Shown here one piece after another: positions 32,658-45,116 of a stretch of DNA of 64,000 bases (positions are counted from its first letter, which is position 1; each line of letters begins with the position of its first letter). Made by a program: the position numbers and the translations under genes. This DNA comes from Geranomyces variabilis (Eukaryota; Chytridiomycota; Chytridiomycetes; Spizellomycetales; Powellomycetaceae), in assembly GCA_027603065.1 (NCBI GenBank), contig JADGJP010000001.1:982728-1046727 (forward strand), written 5' to 3'. A model generated the notes under the pieces. That model did no database searches. It was not told where the DNA came from and saw nothing but the letters and a program-made list of their open reading frames with translations.

Positions 32658-35600
32658 TCACGCCTTGCCCTTTGCTTTGCCCGCCGGGCCCTTCTTCGCG
32701 CCAGCTTTCTTGTTGCCGCCAGTACCAGCAAATTTCAACGGCGCAATCACAGTGCCGAGCTTTGTCTGCACACGCGGCTTGATCATGTCGGTGTGAGCAC
32801 CAGCGGCGTTCCATTCTCGACCGAGAGGCGCGCGTATCGTACGCTCGTACTGCTCCTTGTTGTCAAAGCCGTGCGGAACTTGGGCAGTTGTGTATTTCAC
32901 CGACTATAGGCGGTTGATAGAAAGGAAGAGCCAGGGTCAGCAAGCGATCCAGGAGTGAATAAAACAAGTCCCATACGTCGAGTCATACCTTCTTCATGCG
33001 CTTTTCATTGATAATGACATGCTTCAGTTTGGAGTCCTTGCGAGCATCCTTCTCAACTCCATCTCCGGGACGTGCTTTCTTCACAACGACGTTTGTCTTT
33101 TTCTTAATACCGATTCCTCCCCAGCTGCCCCAGCCGGGAAGTGTTAGGTCGACTTCCTTGGGTGCATCTCGGTCAGCCTCAGCGCCCTTCTCAGCGGCAA
33201 AGTCCGCCGCAACGTCATCATTCGCAAACGCCATAGCCATGATGTCGCGCTGCGTTAGGTGCTGCTTAATCGTGGATGCAAGCACCATTTTCGGCTTCTG
33301 GATCCCATCTTCGAAATCACTATCCGAGTCTGACGGCGCATACGCGGGTAGCTGTACCGAGCTGACAGCGGTAGTAGCAGTGGGAGCGGCGGCCGCGGCC
33401 GCGGCAGCTTTTCCACGCTTCTTTGCTTTTTGGCTCAGCTTCGCTGGAGCTTCGGTCATGGCCGCCTCTGTCTCGACTTCGGCTGATGCATCTTCACCGA
33501 GGGTTTCCAGGGCCCGTACGCCTTCCATGTTGAGCTCCACATCGACCACCGCGGCGTCGTGCTCAGCACGCCGCGCCGCTTTCTTCATCTGAGCATGCTT
33601 TTCAATGGCCCTCTCCGCCTTGCTAATCGAGCTGGCGTTGGCATCCATGACCCCGCTACCCAACATACGCTTCTTGACAGCTTTGACTTCGTCTGCACCC
33701 GCAAGCCATGGGTTATCCTCAGCGGCAGGAAGTTTCTGGCGGTTTTTCTGTTGGACAGGTTTCCTCGGAACATCTTCCTCCTCGTCGGAGCTGGACGTCG
33801 CGATTTGTTCGTGTAGTCTTGGCCTGCTGCTCTTCCTCTGCGACTCGGGGACTGAGACGTTGTTCTGTGTCAGTGCAACGTCATGAGTACGTCCATCGTC
33901 GTCAGCACGATCTTGAATCTCACGGCGGTTTGCGTTGCCGACGAACGAAACGTCGCGGACTTCCTCCTCCAATTGGAAGCTGACGGCTGGGAACACGGTT
34001 TTCATGGACGCGGCAGCAACTTGAATCGGGTCGGCGACTCGGATGCTGAAGCCATCGACGTCGTTCATCTCGTTCATTTCAGCGTCGCTGCGCCCAAAAT
34101 CGCCCGAGGCGGACGTCCTCGGCTTTCGTTCAATAGTCATTCGGCCAGTAGACGGAACCTGGGCTTCGTCGTCAGCCTCCTCATCAGAATCCCGGTAATC
34201 GTCACGCTTTTCGAAGCCGTCGCGCGCGCGCTGAACGAGCTCATGCGCCTCTTTACGAGACTTGGCGGCTCCTCGCTGCATGAACTTCATCGCAAACACG
34301 CCCTTTTCCTGAACAGCGTCGTCATACGCCTCATCGATTTCCTTTTCCACATCGTCCAGCTCGCCGCGCCATGCTTCGGCATGCTCTTCGCCAGCGTCAG
34401 ACGCACCATCCGACCCGTCATCCGAATCAGAGTCTTCCCGGCCGGTAATCGCTTTACGCAACTCGCGCCCGCGCGAGATCTTTTCCATCTGCGCGGCGTG
34501 GGTCTCCTCATTGTTTTTGCCGAGCATTTTCTTGGTCCATTTGTCCTTTCCGTTGTGTTTCTGCGACATGCGCGCTTCCGCGCGCTTAAGCTCGCGCTTC
34601 TCGATTTCGGCACGCGCGGCTTCTGGATCCAGGCGGCGCAACTCTTCCATGGATAAGTCAGCGGTGATATCCTTGTCCTTGTCTTTATCCGCCCGGTGCA
34701 GTTTGCGATAGGCTTTGGACTTGATCTTGGCGACCTTCTTTTGCTTCTGCTCCTTAAAGAAAAGCAGCGATCGCATCTTTGCCAATTCTGCGCGGCGCTC
34801 CGCAAGCTCTTCCTTTGAGATTTTGTTGAGTTCCAGTTCTTCGGCTTTCGCTTGACTCTTCTCAAGTAACGACGCTTCCTCCAGAATCTTCTTAATTTCC
34901 GCTTCCATTCCCGTGCTGCTAGCTTCGAACTTGCCGACGAGAGCACCGCTAGAGATGTTGATGGCGGCCGGTTCATTCATCGGGAACTTGAGATGCGCGG
35001 CTTCGCGGTTCTTTTTTACCAGCGACTGCCACTTGGTAAGGTCCTTCTTGGCCTCCTCGTACGCAGCCTGACGCTCAACACGGTCCTGAATGCGCTTTGG
35101 AAGCGGAGCATCAACGGTATCAATTTTTCCTTTCGCTTTGTTGAGCGCTGCGACCTGCTTCTTCAAGCCGGCGAAACCCGCGGCATCGCCCAGCGAGCTC
35201 ATGAGCGCATCAAGACCGACGATCCTTCTTGTCTTCTTTGCGTCTTCTCCTTCTTCATCTTCATCGTCGTCGCTATCGCCCGCCCGCCGCGCTGCCAAGT
35301 TGTACTCGGACTCCTCATAGACTTCGGTCCGATCAACCGCACGCTTGCGTTTCCGTGGGCCTTTGCCGTCAAGCCCGAGCACAAAGGATGAGAGTTGTCC
35401 TGCAGTCTCCTCATCTTCGTCATCGCCTTCGTCCTCATCGCTTTCCAGCTCGTCGACGTCCATTCCCGCATCATTGAAGTCGTCTTCACGATCAGGCAGC
35501 AGGCCGCGAAACGTTGAGTCGTCGATCTTGGGCTTTGACGGAGGCTGAGTATTGGAACCGAGCATGTCGGATATGTCCATGTACTCATTATCATCGTCCT

Positions 35601-36078
35601 CGTTGTCCTCATCCTCGTCATCTTGATCGCTGTCCTCCTGATCGCTGCCTCCAGCGACCGCCGCGCCGCCACGGCCTTCAAAAAAGATGCCATACTTTTC
35701 CTCGTCACTCTCTCCAAATGCCTCGTCCTCATCGATCTCCTCATCATCCTCGTCGGCAATCTCATCGACATGATACTCATAATTGTCAACCTCGTCCAAC
35801 GTCCCGCCGCCGCCACTGCGACGAGCAAACATTTTGCGTTCAACCTCGTCATCGTCGGACGCTTCGAAAACGTCAATGCCCGTACGTTTTGCTTTGCGCT
35901 TGGAAATGGGGCGGAGGGTGGATGACGAGGACGCAAGGCCTATGGGATTGGAGCGATGGCTGTTTTTGCTGTTTCCGGCGGGGACTCGAGAGGAGGATGT
36001 GGCAGAGGTGCCGACCCGACGTTGCTTTGCTGGCGGTGCTCCGCCTCGCGGTGCTGTCGACTGTTTTTTGTTTGCCAT
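32658..36078 (-). CDS. UTP14: UTP14, small-subunit processome protein
   Basis: Two exons (36078-32989 and 32903-32658) encode 1,111 aa. Utp14 is a nucleolar component of the U3 snoRNP/SSU processome and stimulates the helicase Dhr1 during 18S rRNA maturation. The body is very rich in Asp/Glu and Lys/Arg. Family segments include KMRSLLFFKEQKQKKVAKIKSK, MSQKHNGKDKWTKKML, KEKGVFAMKFMQRG-like EKGVFAMKFM, and NPWL. The short second exon carries the diagnostic C-terminus (VKYTTAQVPHGFDNKEQYE, then APLGREWN). The acidic N-terminal third has long Asp/Glu runs. The start MANKKQST is the first ATG. Confidence 0.95.
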
Positions 36079-36460
36079 GATTATAGGCTGTGGACGGAGT
36101 TTGCCGTCGGCCGCACGATGGTATTGGGTGCAGAAAGCAGGGTTTCCTCAACGGTTTATTGTCAGGGGGGCAAATGTCAAATGCGTGGGCGAGAAAACAA
36201 GCGAGCGACAAATGTCAAAAAGAAAAAAAAAGGGAATTATCTTCCCGTTTCCCAAAAGTCTTCCTAGCCATGGCTTCTCGCCCGCTCCACAAAAAGCTCT
36301 TTCTTCGAATCTCCGAGACGCAAAAAAAAAGCCAGAGGTGAAGTCTTGGTTTCGCATATAGATTATTGGTTTTTGCTTGGCGATCAATTGTCTTTCTGAT
36401 TATTTCCCTGTGTATGATCTCTACCAGCCATTGCATAAAGCCAGAACCCCCACAACCCTC

Positions 36461-37290
36461 ATGCACTCATTACACGAGATGTACGTCCAATGTTACTAAG
36501 AAGCGACGATGTAGTTGCACCTTTGCATCCCCGGAGGGCGCACAAGATGTGCTACGCCAGCTTCAACTCTCAACGGACGGTGACGGTGATTTCAGTCGAG
36601 GACCTCAAAACGAGGCGCCATCAGTCGAAATGTGTCCTTCTCTTCCACGATTGTAACGGAATGCTGCTACGGAATATAGATTCCAACGGGACATTCACCA
36701 AAAGGCGAAGCCCGTCGCGTGCAAGCATACCTGACTTAATCATGGTTGCAAAATGCAAGAAATGGGTATGGTGATCAGACTGGACCGCTCGGGTGCCGGC
36801 AGTCTTGCCCTCAAAAAGGCTATCATGATATGCCGGAAGCCGAGACGGCCTTGTTGATCCTCATCGTAGAACGGGGCACCAGGACCATGCTGGATGATAC
36901 GATCGCTGGACCTTTGATTACCGAAATGAAAAGAATGAAAGTCAGTTTTCAGAACTAGTTTCTCTCACAGCAATTGAAAATCGCATGGCGAGCAGACGTT
37001 GGTGTTCAGAAATTTGGGTATAGCTTGTTTGACAGTCATTTAGCCCCCTAGTAAGGGGGGCTTCCTACTGACGTGCAATGTCTTTACGAATATCATCCTT
37101 ACGCCTGCCACATCCGCACTGGCTCGCACAGGGCCCGCCACCAGACAAGACCTCTACTGGATGAAAGATGCTCACCTTTTGACTGAGGGACCTTGCGTGG
37201 TCCACGGTACGGGAGACGGTGATGAGGGAAGACCTTCGCCGACGGCCGACAAAAAGTTCTTTTTGAAGGACGAGCGGAGGGGCACGTGAG
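36461..37290 (+). CDS. Unresolved, possibly decayed or rapidly evolving gene
   Basis: No family is recognised. A plausible start is the ATG at 36461 with a 20-nt first exon, an intron 36481-36514 (short, with an ACTAAG branch-like site), and an open frame continuing to a TGA at 36654-36656 or a donor at about 36653. Further downstream, an open segment at about 37051-37285 (TPATSALARTGPATRQDLYW, then ADKKFFLKDERRG) ends exactly at a strong GTGAGT donor. The pieces between (for example 36830-36940) are open in other frames, and I could not join them with consistent phases. It may be a real intron-rich gene with an incomplete model, or a relic. Confidence 0.3.
37042..37062. repeat. Inverted repeat of C and G runs
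   Basis: AGCCCCC and GGGGGGCT arms flank the loop TAGTAA. It lies inside the unresolved region. Confidence 0.5.
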
Positions 37291-38141
37291 TGGCGCGGTC
37301 TCAGGCAGTTGCACAGCCACCCAGAGAACGCCGCATCTCTGGACAGCTCTCAAAAAAAGTGCTACCAGGCGTCTACGCTTTCAGCATGCTATGCTGTCTT
37401 TTAATATTTTACTACCACTTTAGAAGGTCTGTATTGGACGTGAAATGTACATACGTTGCCGCCATTGTGCCATCATTTTCTTACCATGACTCACCGCAGC
37501 AGGGGCTACGGTGCTTGGGCAACTACTTGTGGTTACCTTATGCTTACAGGCAGCCAATGAAGCATATGGGCTTGTGATCCTTGAGCAGGTGCATCTGAAT
37601 GTGTCTTAGTGTCGGCGCCCTATCCACTTTCTTTTTCTGTGGCTGGCGCCATGCACAGCCTCTTGAGACTGTGCGCTCCCGCCGTAAGCTTCAACAGGTT
37701 GTTTCTGCTGCATATACGTTACGTGGCAGATAATCAGAAAGTTGGATTGGAATCAAATTCAAGTTGGGAGATTTGCACGCATCGCAGAAAGCCTTTTGAA
37801 TTGACTTTTTTTTTTTGCGCGCCCATCGCTGCTTGTGTCCTCTGCGCACCTCGAATGGCTCTTTGCAGCTGGCACTCGGTCGTTCAAGTTGTCCGATTGC
37901 CGGCGCCTTGCGGAGAGCAATGAATAAAGCAAAAAGACACCGAGTTGCGTTTTGTGTGAGTTGCGCCCCCTGGCCACGCGCGTTTGACAATGCTGACAAT
38001 ATATACAATATGCTGATGGCTGATGGATGATTTCACGTTTGATCACTCTGTCACTCCGTTCTCTGAGTTCCGTGCGCGGAGGGCGAAGGCGGGCGGGCGG
38101 CCGGTGGGAATTGAATGCCTTCCTTCTCCGACGGCGGCAAG

Positions 38142-38240
38142 GACACACACACACGAGCAACACAGACACACACACACACACACACGCAACATACTCACAG
38201 TACATACATACAACACGCAACACTACATACATACTATTCA
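38142..38240 (+). repeat. (CA)n and TACA-type microsatellite in the Sec7 gene leader
   Basis: CA dinucleotides at 38,142-38,153 and 38,164-38,185, followed by TACATA-type repeats to about 38,240. It lies 30-130 bp upstream of the proposed ATG, probably in the 5' UTR. Confidence 0.8.
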
Positions 38241-38269
38241 TACCATACCCCCGCGTTCCATATCACTTC

Positions 38270-41200
38270 ATGTCTGCAGAGGCTGCTGCTCCCGCTCACG
38301 ACAACTCGCCGCGTCAGCCGGGCGCCCAGCGTGCCGCCGCAATAGGCTTCTTGCGCCGGAGAGGCACCGAGCGCAAGGAAGCAGGCGGACCTGCTGCTGC
38401 TGCTGCGGGTGCCAACGACGCCGCCGACCCACTACTACCTCTGTCTCCGCCACCACCACCGCCGCCGTCGCTGCCCTTGTCAGCCGCCTCCAATCACTCT
38501 CGCCTCAACGCAAGCACCGCTGCTGCCGCATTCTCCGCAAACTCTCGACAGCCCGGCGGAGCCGCTTCGCCTGCCGCAGAAGCGTTAACAGTGCCGTACC
38601 AATCGTCGTCGTCGTCGCCGAACGTTCCGTTGATTGACAGCGACTTTCTCCTCGCTGCGTCTCCGCCACAACCCATGTACGCTCAGGCTGCGGCCGTCGC
38701 CGGCGGAGTTCCCGGCGCATACCACGGCCTCGTCAGCTTGGAGCGCATTTCCGTCATGCTCCGGCGAAAAGAGGACGAGTTGCGGTTTCAAAAAGAAGCC
38801 GAAGAAGCCAACGAGACGACTTTTGAGCGCAAGCTGCGAGAGGTGGAAGAGCGGCGGCGGAGAGAGCGAGAGGTCGCAGCATCCAGCGAGCCTGGCGCGT
38901 CCGGCCGAGATTCAAGTCCGCCGCCACAGTCTCCGTTACGACAAGATGACTCTTCCTCCTCGCCTCACACTCAGCGCGCTCGTGCAATCGACTTTTTGAA
39001 CAAACGTCGTGGCGATAGCCCGCGCGAGCAGCTCGACCGCCGGCCGACCTCCCGGGCAGAGGCCGCTGTCGTTCAGCCACACTCGGCCAGCAGCCGAGAC
39101 GGCGGCCATTGGAACTCACGTCACGATGGCTTGGATGACGAATCACGCGCAAATTCCTTTGTACGTCGTTGCAAAACAACGCTTGGAAGGAATGGTAGAG
39201 GCCAGCAGCGCGACCGCAGTGGCTCCGGGTCTGTAACCCCAACTGAGGCACGCGACGAGTTGGACGGCAACGGCGCGCGTCTCATGGCGCCTTACCTCGG
39301 GACTGACGAAACTGGCAGCGACTCTCCTAGAACAAACGCAGCCGAAGGCGACTCATTTGAACTATGCAGAAATGAGTCTGTCAAATCTCACGTAGGCTCG
39401 CCTCAGTTGTACTCGTCATCCATTCCAATGCACGTCGACCCGTCAATGCCAATGCCCAAAATGCCGGCGGGCTTTCCCGTGCGCTCGTCCAGTCGGCCGC
39501 GCATCCTGCCGTTCCCGAAAGTCGCTCATGCAGTGGAAATGTCTGGTCCGCCGTCACCAACTTCCCCGCGATCACCGCGCATCCCGATAGACAGGGCTGC
39601 CCGCAGCCCTGGCTTCCGCTCATCACCCTTTTTCCAACAACAAGACGGAGGGGTAGATCCAAGCGGGCTTTCGCGATCAGGATCTTTGAACGGGATCATG
39701 TCGCCACCAGAATCGCCCGCGAGGACCGAATATCGGCCGAGGCAACGCTCAGAATCAGAAGTTGCAATGGCAGATGTCGATGCAGTGACTCACTTGCGCT
39801 CTGCCATGAATACTGCCTCTCCTCGGCCGACTAAAATCGAGATTCCGGTTATTGTGGAACCGCCATTTGCGCGGCGGCCTGTTGCGACCACTCAGCGAAA
39901 CAACAATCAGTCTATTCTTTCGCCCACATACACGCCTTCTCCTTCTTCACCAGCTGCATTCTCCTCTCTATTTGCCTACCACTCCCCTCGCCAGTTTCTT
40001 CAGCAAGGGCGGGCGTGGCAAGTGATCACTACGACAACCGTAAAAGACCGGTACCTGTTTCTTTTTACCGACGTCTTGGTCATTGCCAAGCTCTTGCGCG
40101 AAGATCTCAGCAATCCGGAAGAAAGTACGTTTCAGATTAAGAACATCCTTGCCCTCCGCAGCTCGCAGCTGGTGCTCAAGGACGAACGGTGGCAGTACAC
40201 GCCGCGGGCACCCAGCCCGGCCGTGCAAGCCGCTGTCCGCAAATTCTCGACAAACCCGATCAAAGCGGTGGCATACCTGATTTCGAAGCGAGCGTTCCCG
40301 TGCACCACCGACGCCATTGCCCACTTCCTGCATGTAACACCCGGCTTGAGTAGACGGCAGCTCGGCCGGTTTCTGGGTGTGCAGGAGCACCACGATATTC
40401 TACAGGCGTTCTTGGACATGCTGCATTTCAAAAATCTGCGGGTTGACGAGTCTCTGCGCTTGTTTTTGTCTACCGTGCGGCTCCCTGGAGAGACATTTGT
40501 CATTGACGCGGTACTAGATGCGTTCGCCAAGCGGTGGTACAACTGCAACAAGGACTCGGTGCATTCGGACGCCAACGTTATCCTCAAGCTTGTGTTTGCG
40601 ATCATGGAGCTCAACGCTGACTTGCACAACCCGTATGCCGATGAGGGCGGGAAAGTGACCATGCGAGAGTTTGTTGATCGGTTCCGCACGGGTGTCCGCG
40701 CCGACGCTGTTGCAGCAGGCAGCGGAGTGCTGTACTCGAGCGGCATTAGCTCGGAGGTGCTTGGGGCGATCTACGACAGCGTTAGGAAGGAAAAGCTCGA
40801 AATGGCCGAGGTGGACTGGGACCTGGCCGTCAAGGCGCGGATTGTGGTTGAAGTTGACTTGGCTGCGACGGGCGGGTCAGGACCCTCGTCGGCTGCTGGG
40901 GGCTCTTCTTCACGGCATCAACAGCATTACCACCTCACGCAGCAACCTTCCAGCTCCTCTCGCTACGGCAAAGAACGCTCACGCGCTCCGTCAACACATT
41001 CGGCTGCTAGCGCTGCCGCGCCAGACGAGGACGATGACACGACCAGCCTGACGCTTCCGCCATTCCCCTCGCGACTGACACTAAAGCACACCTCGGCGCC
41101 TATTTTGGTTCGCATCCCATTCCCCGACCCGCATCTGCGGATCCATCTCTATGGACAGGATTTGCAGTTCTCGCCTCAGATTCTAACATTTGCCGAGCAA

Positions 41201-41884
41201 CCGACGGCGTCGTTTACGATCCGCGGCACGGGACTTGGGCGCAAGCTCGTGTTTTTCAGCAAGCGCGGGTCCGCAGCTCGGCGGTATCAGACGCCATTTA
41301 CGCGGCAGATTACAATTGAGCCGGCGTTCTTGCGGCATTCGTTCCAGTTGAGTTTCTGGCCGCAGAGCGATGAGCTCAATAGCAGTGGGAGCGCTGCAGG
41401 AGGAGGAGGAGGAGGAGGAGGAGGAGGAGGAGGAGGAGGACCGCTGGGGTTAGCTGCTCCTCCAATGCTGCAGCAACAGGGCCAGCAACAGAGCCAGCAG
41501 ACGAGTAGTAGCCGGTACCATGGCCGTCAAGCGCAACCACTGCCGCCGCCTCCTCCTCCACCGCCGCAGCCGGTTGTTAAACGCAAGTACTTGTTTGCGG
41601 TGAGCGATCAAGACACGCGGGCGTCGTGGCTCGAGTCGCTGGCAGCGGCAGACCTTTACCCAAACGACTCTCAGCGACGCAACCAGCATCATCATCATCA
41701 TCATCATCATCATCAGCATCAGCACCAGCATTACCACCAGCATCAGCAGTACTCGTCAGCAGCACTTGCCGCCGCTGGAGGAAGTGGTGGTGGTAGTGGT
41801 GGTGGTGCAAGTAAGAAAAAGACATCCTCGTCTAGCAGCCGGCGACACCACCGTGACCACCGTGACCATCGGGACCACCGTGAT

Positions 41885-41915
<31 letters not shown>

Positions 41916-42313
41916 GCGAGCGCGGAGGTAGCAGCAGCAGAAGCCGAGCGCTTTCTACGTCGTCTCTGTCATCCGTGTCGACGGCACGGACGTCGGCATC
42001 GTCCACATCGTCTTCTTCGTCAGCTGTAGGAGGAGGAGCAGAGCGAGGAGGAGGAGGAGGAGGAGAAGGAAGAGCAATTGGCGCCGCTGCTGTCTCGCCC
42101 CTCTCGCCCTCCTCAGCGTCAGCGCGAAGCCCAGACGACGAGCTTGATGCAATATCTGAATTGGTTGCACACCGCGTGCTTCGGGAGGCAGTGCTGCCGC
42201 CCGAGAACGTTTTCACGGGGCGGGAGATCAAGGACGCGGTAGTGAAGAATGCGCGGGTTGAGGTTGTGCTGGGTTTTTTGCGGGATAGAGGGTTGCTTGA
42301 TGAGCGCTGGTGA
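38270..42313 (+). CDS. Sec7-domain Arf guanine nucleotide exchange factor with PH domains
   Basis: Single exon of 1,347 aa from the ATG at 38270 (MSAEAAAP). The Sec7 domain lies at about residues 660-810: AVAYLISKRAFPC, FLHVTPGLSRRQLGRFLG, and the catalytic loop VRLPGETFVID with Glu741 as the expected glutamic finger, then ELNADLHNPY. It would load GTP onto Arf-type GTPases on Golgi, endosome or plasma membranes. A PH-like region precedes it (about 570-650: DRYLFLFTDVLVIAKLL). A second PH-like unit follows but is interrupted: the strand part lies near 41,090-41,370 and the closing helix (QDTRASWLESLAAADLY) near 41,600, with poly-Gly and poly-Gln/Pro between. Poly-His tracts follow. The order PH-Sec7-PH recalls fungal Syt1/IQSEC-like GEFs, but no IQ motif is evident. 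Confidence 0.88.
41398..42075 (+). repeat. Cluster of coding trinucleotide repeats (poly-Gly, poly-His, Ser/Gly)
   Basis: GGA repeats (about 41,398-41,441), CAT and CAC repeats (about 41,688-41,716 and 41,886-41,911) and further GGA repeats (about 42,028-42,070), all inside the Sec7 gene and in frame. Likely length-variable. Confidence 0.85.
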
Positions 42314-42862
42314 CACCCCACCACCTCACGCCGATCGTGTAGTACTGTCTACTGTATACAAAAGGATGGGGAAAATATAGAAGTGACTCTGGAGTGACTC
42401 GAGTGCGTGCGTGCGTGCAGACTGTGTGCAGACTGTATGTGTAGCGAGTCTATAGTGAGAGAAAACAAGGGCCCTTGCTTCCTTCGTTTGTCCTCGTGCA
42501 AATGTGTCACGGTGGTGACGGGACCGGAGCGGAGCGTGTTTGCGGGCCGACCAGTGACCACCGGATTCACCGGATTCACCGGAAGAAGCTTTTGCAAGAT
42601 GATAAGGAATTCATTCAATTCACCCGTGGGATTCTTCCCTCTCTCTCAGAGTTGCTCAGCTCCACTCCCGCATCCATGTGATAATAGCTAAAGATATTAC
42701 AGGGTCTTTCTTTCTTTCGTTCTTTCTTTCTGTCGTCACTGGCAAACAGTCAACGATTTTTGCCTCAGTTCTCTCAGCTGCCCCTCCCGTCACATATATT
42801 TAATTCTATTGGGCGCGCCCCGCTCTTTCCCCGCTTCGTTTCCTCTCGCTCGCTCTTGCAAC
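42314..42862. other. Intergenic region Sec7-Sel1 with short tandem repeats
   Basis: 549 bp. Contains (GTGC)n at about 42,402-42,418, a doubled GATTCACCG unit near 42,562-42,581, and a CTTT run at about 42,705-42,733. A pyrimidine-rich leader precedes the Sel1-gene ATG. Confidence 0.7.
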
Positions 42863-45116
42863 ATGACAGTCCCGCCGCCCTCACCCTCGCTCTCGCCCTC
42901 GCCCTCGCCCTCGCCCTCCTCCCCTCGCCCGGCTGCTGCTGCCGCACTGCCAGATACAAACTTCCACCTGTGGGAGCCTCTCCCGTGTTCCTCGCCCTCG
43001 TCCTTTGCTGCGTCCGCCTTTCCTTCTTATCCGCGCCACCACCACGACTACCATCACCAACACCACCGCCAGCAGCAGCAGCAGCAGCAGCAGCAACAGC
43101 AAAAGCACCAGCAGCAACAGTCAAGGCCACCGCCGTCTCTCAAAGGCTCGGAGCGCTCGTCAACCCGCAGCTCTCTGGACATTTCTGTCACCACTGCGCA
43201 ATATCCTCTGCCTGTTGCTGCTCACCCGAAACGACGCTCTCTCAACAATGCCTCCTCCGCCGCCGACTCCAACACTACTACAGGTTCCTCGACCACCGCC
43301 GCCATCCTCGCCGCCTCGTCCAACCGCCCGCAAGCAGCAGCAGCAGCAGCAGCAGGACTCGTAAAACGCACTCCAACAAAGCATGAGCATGACCCGCGCG
43401 ACGAAGTCGAAGCTCGTGCTTTGCGCAAGCTAGCCCGCCCGCCAAAGGCTCCTCGGCCGTCTCCTAAAGCGGCCACAGCAGCGGCAACGGCAGCGGCGCC
43501 GCAGCAGCCCGAGCAGCAGCCCACGCTACTACTCTCGACGGCTCCCAGCGGACCGACTCTTGCCCCGTACCACCGCCGTGGTCGAAGAAACAGCGCAGCT
43601 AGCATGACTAGCAGCGACGACGGAGATGCTGATGTCCTTGATTCTACTGCTGCTGCTGCTGTTGGTAGATTGCGGGTGCCCGCCGCAGCCGCCGACGGGC
43701 ACACGTCCGCCTTTTCCTCGTCCTCCCACTCCTCTTCAGACCGCCTGCAAACCCAGATCCGCATCATTGAGACTATCGACCAGCTCAAGCACGATGCTTC
43801 ACTAGCCATGTCGCGACTAACGCAGGGAACTGGCACAGAAGAGGATGCCGCTGCAGCCCGCTTCACCTATGCAAAGTATCTCGTAGAAAACATCCGCCAC
43901 CTGGAGGCTGGACAGAAGAGCCATCTGGATGAAGGCATGGGCTTGCTCAAAGCCCTCAGCCGCGAAGGCCATGCAGACGCGCAGTTCATGTACGCCAGCT
44001 TATTAATTACTGGCGTGCCTGGGTCGCAGACCCGCCACCGGCCTGATTACGAGCAGGCTTTTCCTTTATACCTCACTGCTGCAAAGCAAGGCCATGCCGA
44101 CGCCTGCTACCATGCTGCGCTGTGCTACGAGCACGGACGCGGCACAGGTGCGCCGCCAGACCCGGTCTCTGCGGTCAAAAAATTCCGCAAAGCCGCCATT
44201 GCCCACCACCCGGGTGCAATGTATCGTCTCGGCATGATTCTCGCGACCGGCGAACTCGGTCAGCACCGCAACATCACTGCATCCGTGAAGTGGCTCAACC
44301 TCTCTGCGCGCTTTGCCACTGCCAAACACCCTCATGCGCTATATCAGCTGGCCCTCCTGCACGAAAACGACCCGCTCGCGCTAAACGGTCGCGCAGATCC
44401 AGACACTGCTCTCGAGCTTTTGCGCCGAGCAGCGGATCTGGGCCACGTGCTCTCTCAGGTCCGTCTCGGCCATCTGTACCAGTTTGGAGATCTCGGCGCG
44501 CCCGTGGATCCGGGAAGCAGTATTCGCTACTACTCGCTCGCGGCACAAAAGGGCAGTGCAGAGGCCATGTATGAGCTTAGCGCCTGGCATTTCACTGGCG
44601 CTGAGGATCCTGTCGATGGGTCGGTTATTCTCCCACCCAACGATCAGGAGGTAAGGACGTCACAATTTCGGGGGGTTTTTTTCGACATAAATGCGGCGAC
44701 TGAACTGCATCGTTTTTTTTTTTTTCGTGTTCATTTAGGCATACATATGGGCGAGAAAGGCGGCAGAGAAAGGCCTGCCCAAAGCCGAATACGCCGTCGG
44801 CTTTTACACAGAATCCGCGGTCGGCGTGCCGCAGGACATGGACGAGGCCCTCGGCTGGTACACGATCGCCGCGACTCACGGCGATGATCACGCCATCGCC
44901 AGGCTGAAGGGATCCGACCCGACCAGTCCCGCAGACCCTACGATCCTTGCTGCCGTCGCCGATGTAGATGGAGACAACAGCAGCATACATTGTGACTCGC
45001 ACGCGGGCAAAATGCGCCGCGAGGGTCTTAATCGACTGTACACCGTGCGCGCATATAAGCGGCTGAAAAATACGGTGCTTGAGCGCAGAAACCTGCGCAA
45101 GGCTGGCGGCTTGTAA
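42863..45116 (+). CDS. Sel1-repeat protein, SKT5/CHS4-like chitin synthase activator
   Basis: Two exons (42863-44650 and 44739-45116) encode 721 aa. After a 290-residue Ser/Pro/Gln-rich region come at least seven Sel1-like repeats: EGHADAQFMYASLL, KQGHADACYHAALCYEHG, AAIAHHPGAMYRLGMI, AKHPHALYQLALLHE, DLGHVLSQVRLGHLYQFG, QKGSAEAMYELSAWHF, EKGLPKAEYAVGFYTESAVG. The order and spacing match fungal Skt5/Chs4 proteins, which recruit and activate chitin synthase III at growth sites. Unlike yeast Skt5 there is no C-terminal CaaX box (it ends RRNLRKAGGL), so membrane attachment by prenylation is not expected. The intron contains a 13-T run. The functional assignment is by similarity only. Confidence 0.78.

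Noticed and set aside
33883-34656. 257-codon plus-strand ORF and other long ORFs opposite UTP14 (for example 35199-35936 minus in another frame)
   Set aside because: Shadows of the strongly biased Asp/Glu/Lys codons of UTP14.
43222-43866. 214-codon minus-strand ORF opposite the Sel1 gene
   Set aside because: Produced by trinucleotide-repeat composition; the plus strand has clear Sel1 repeats in the same gene.
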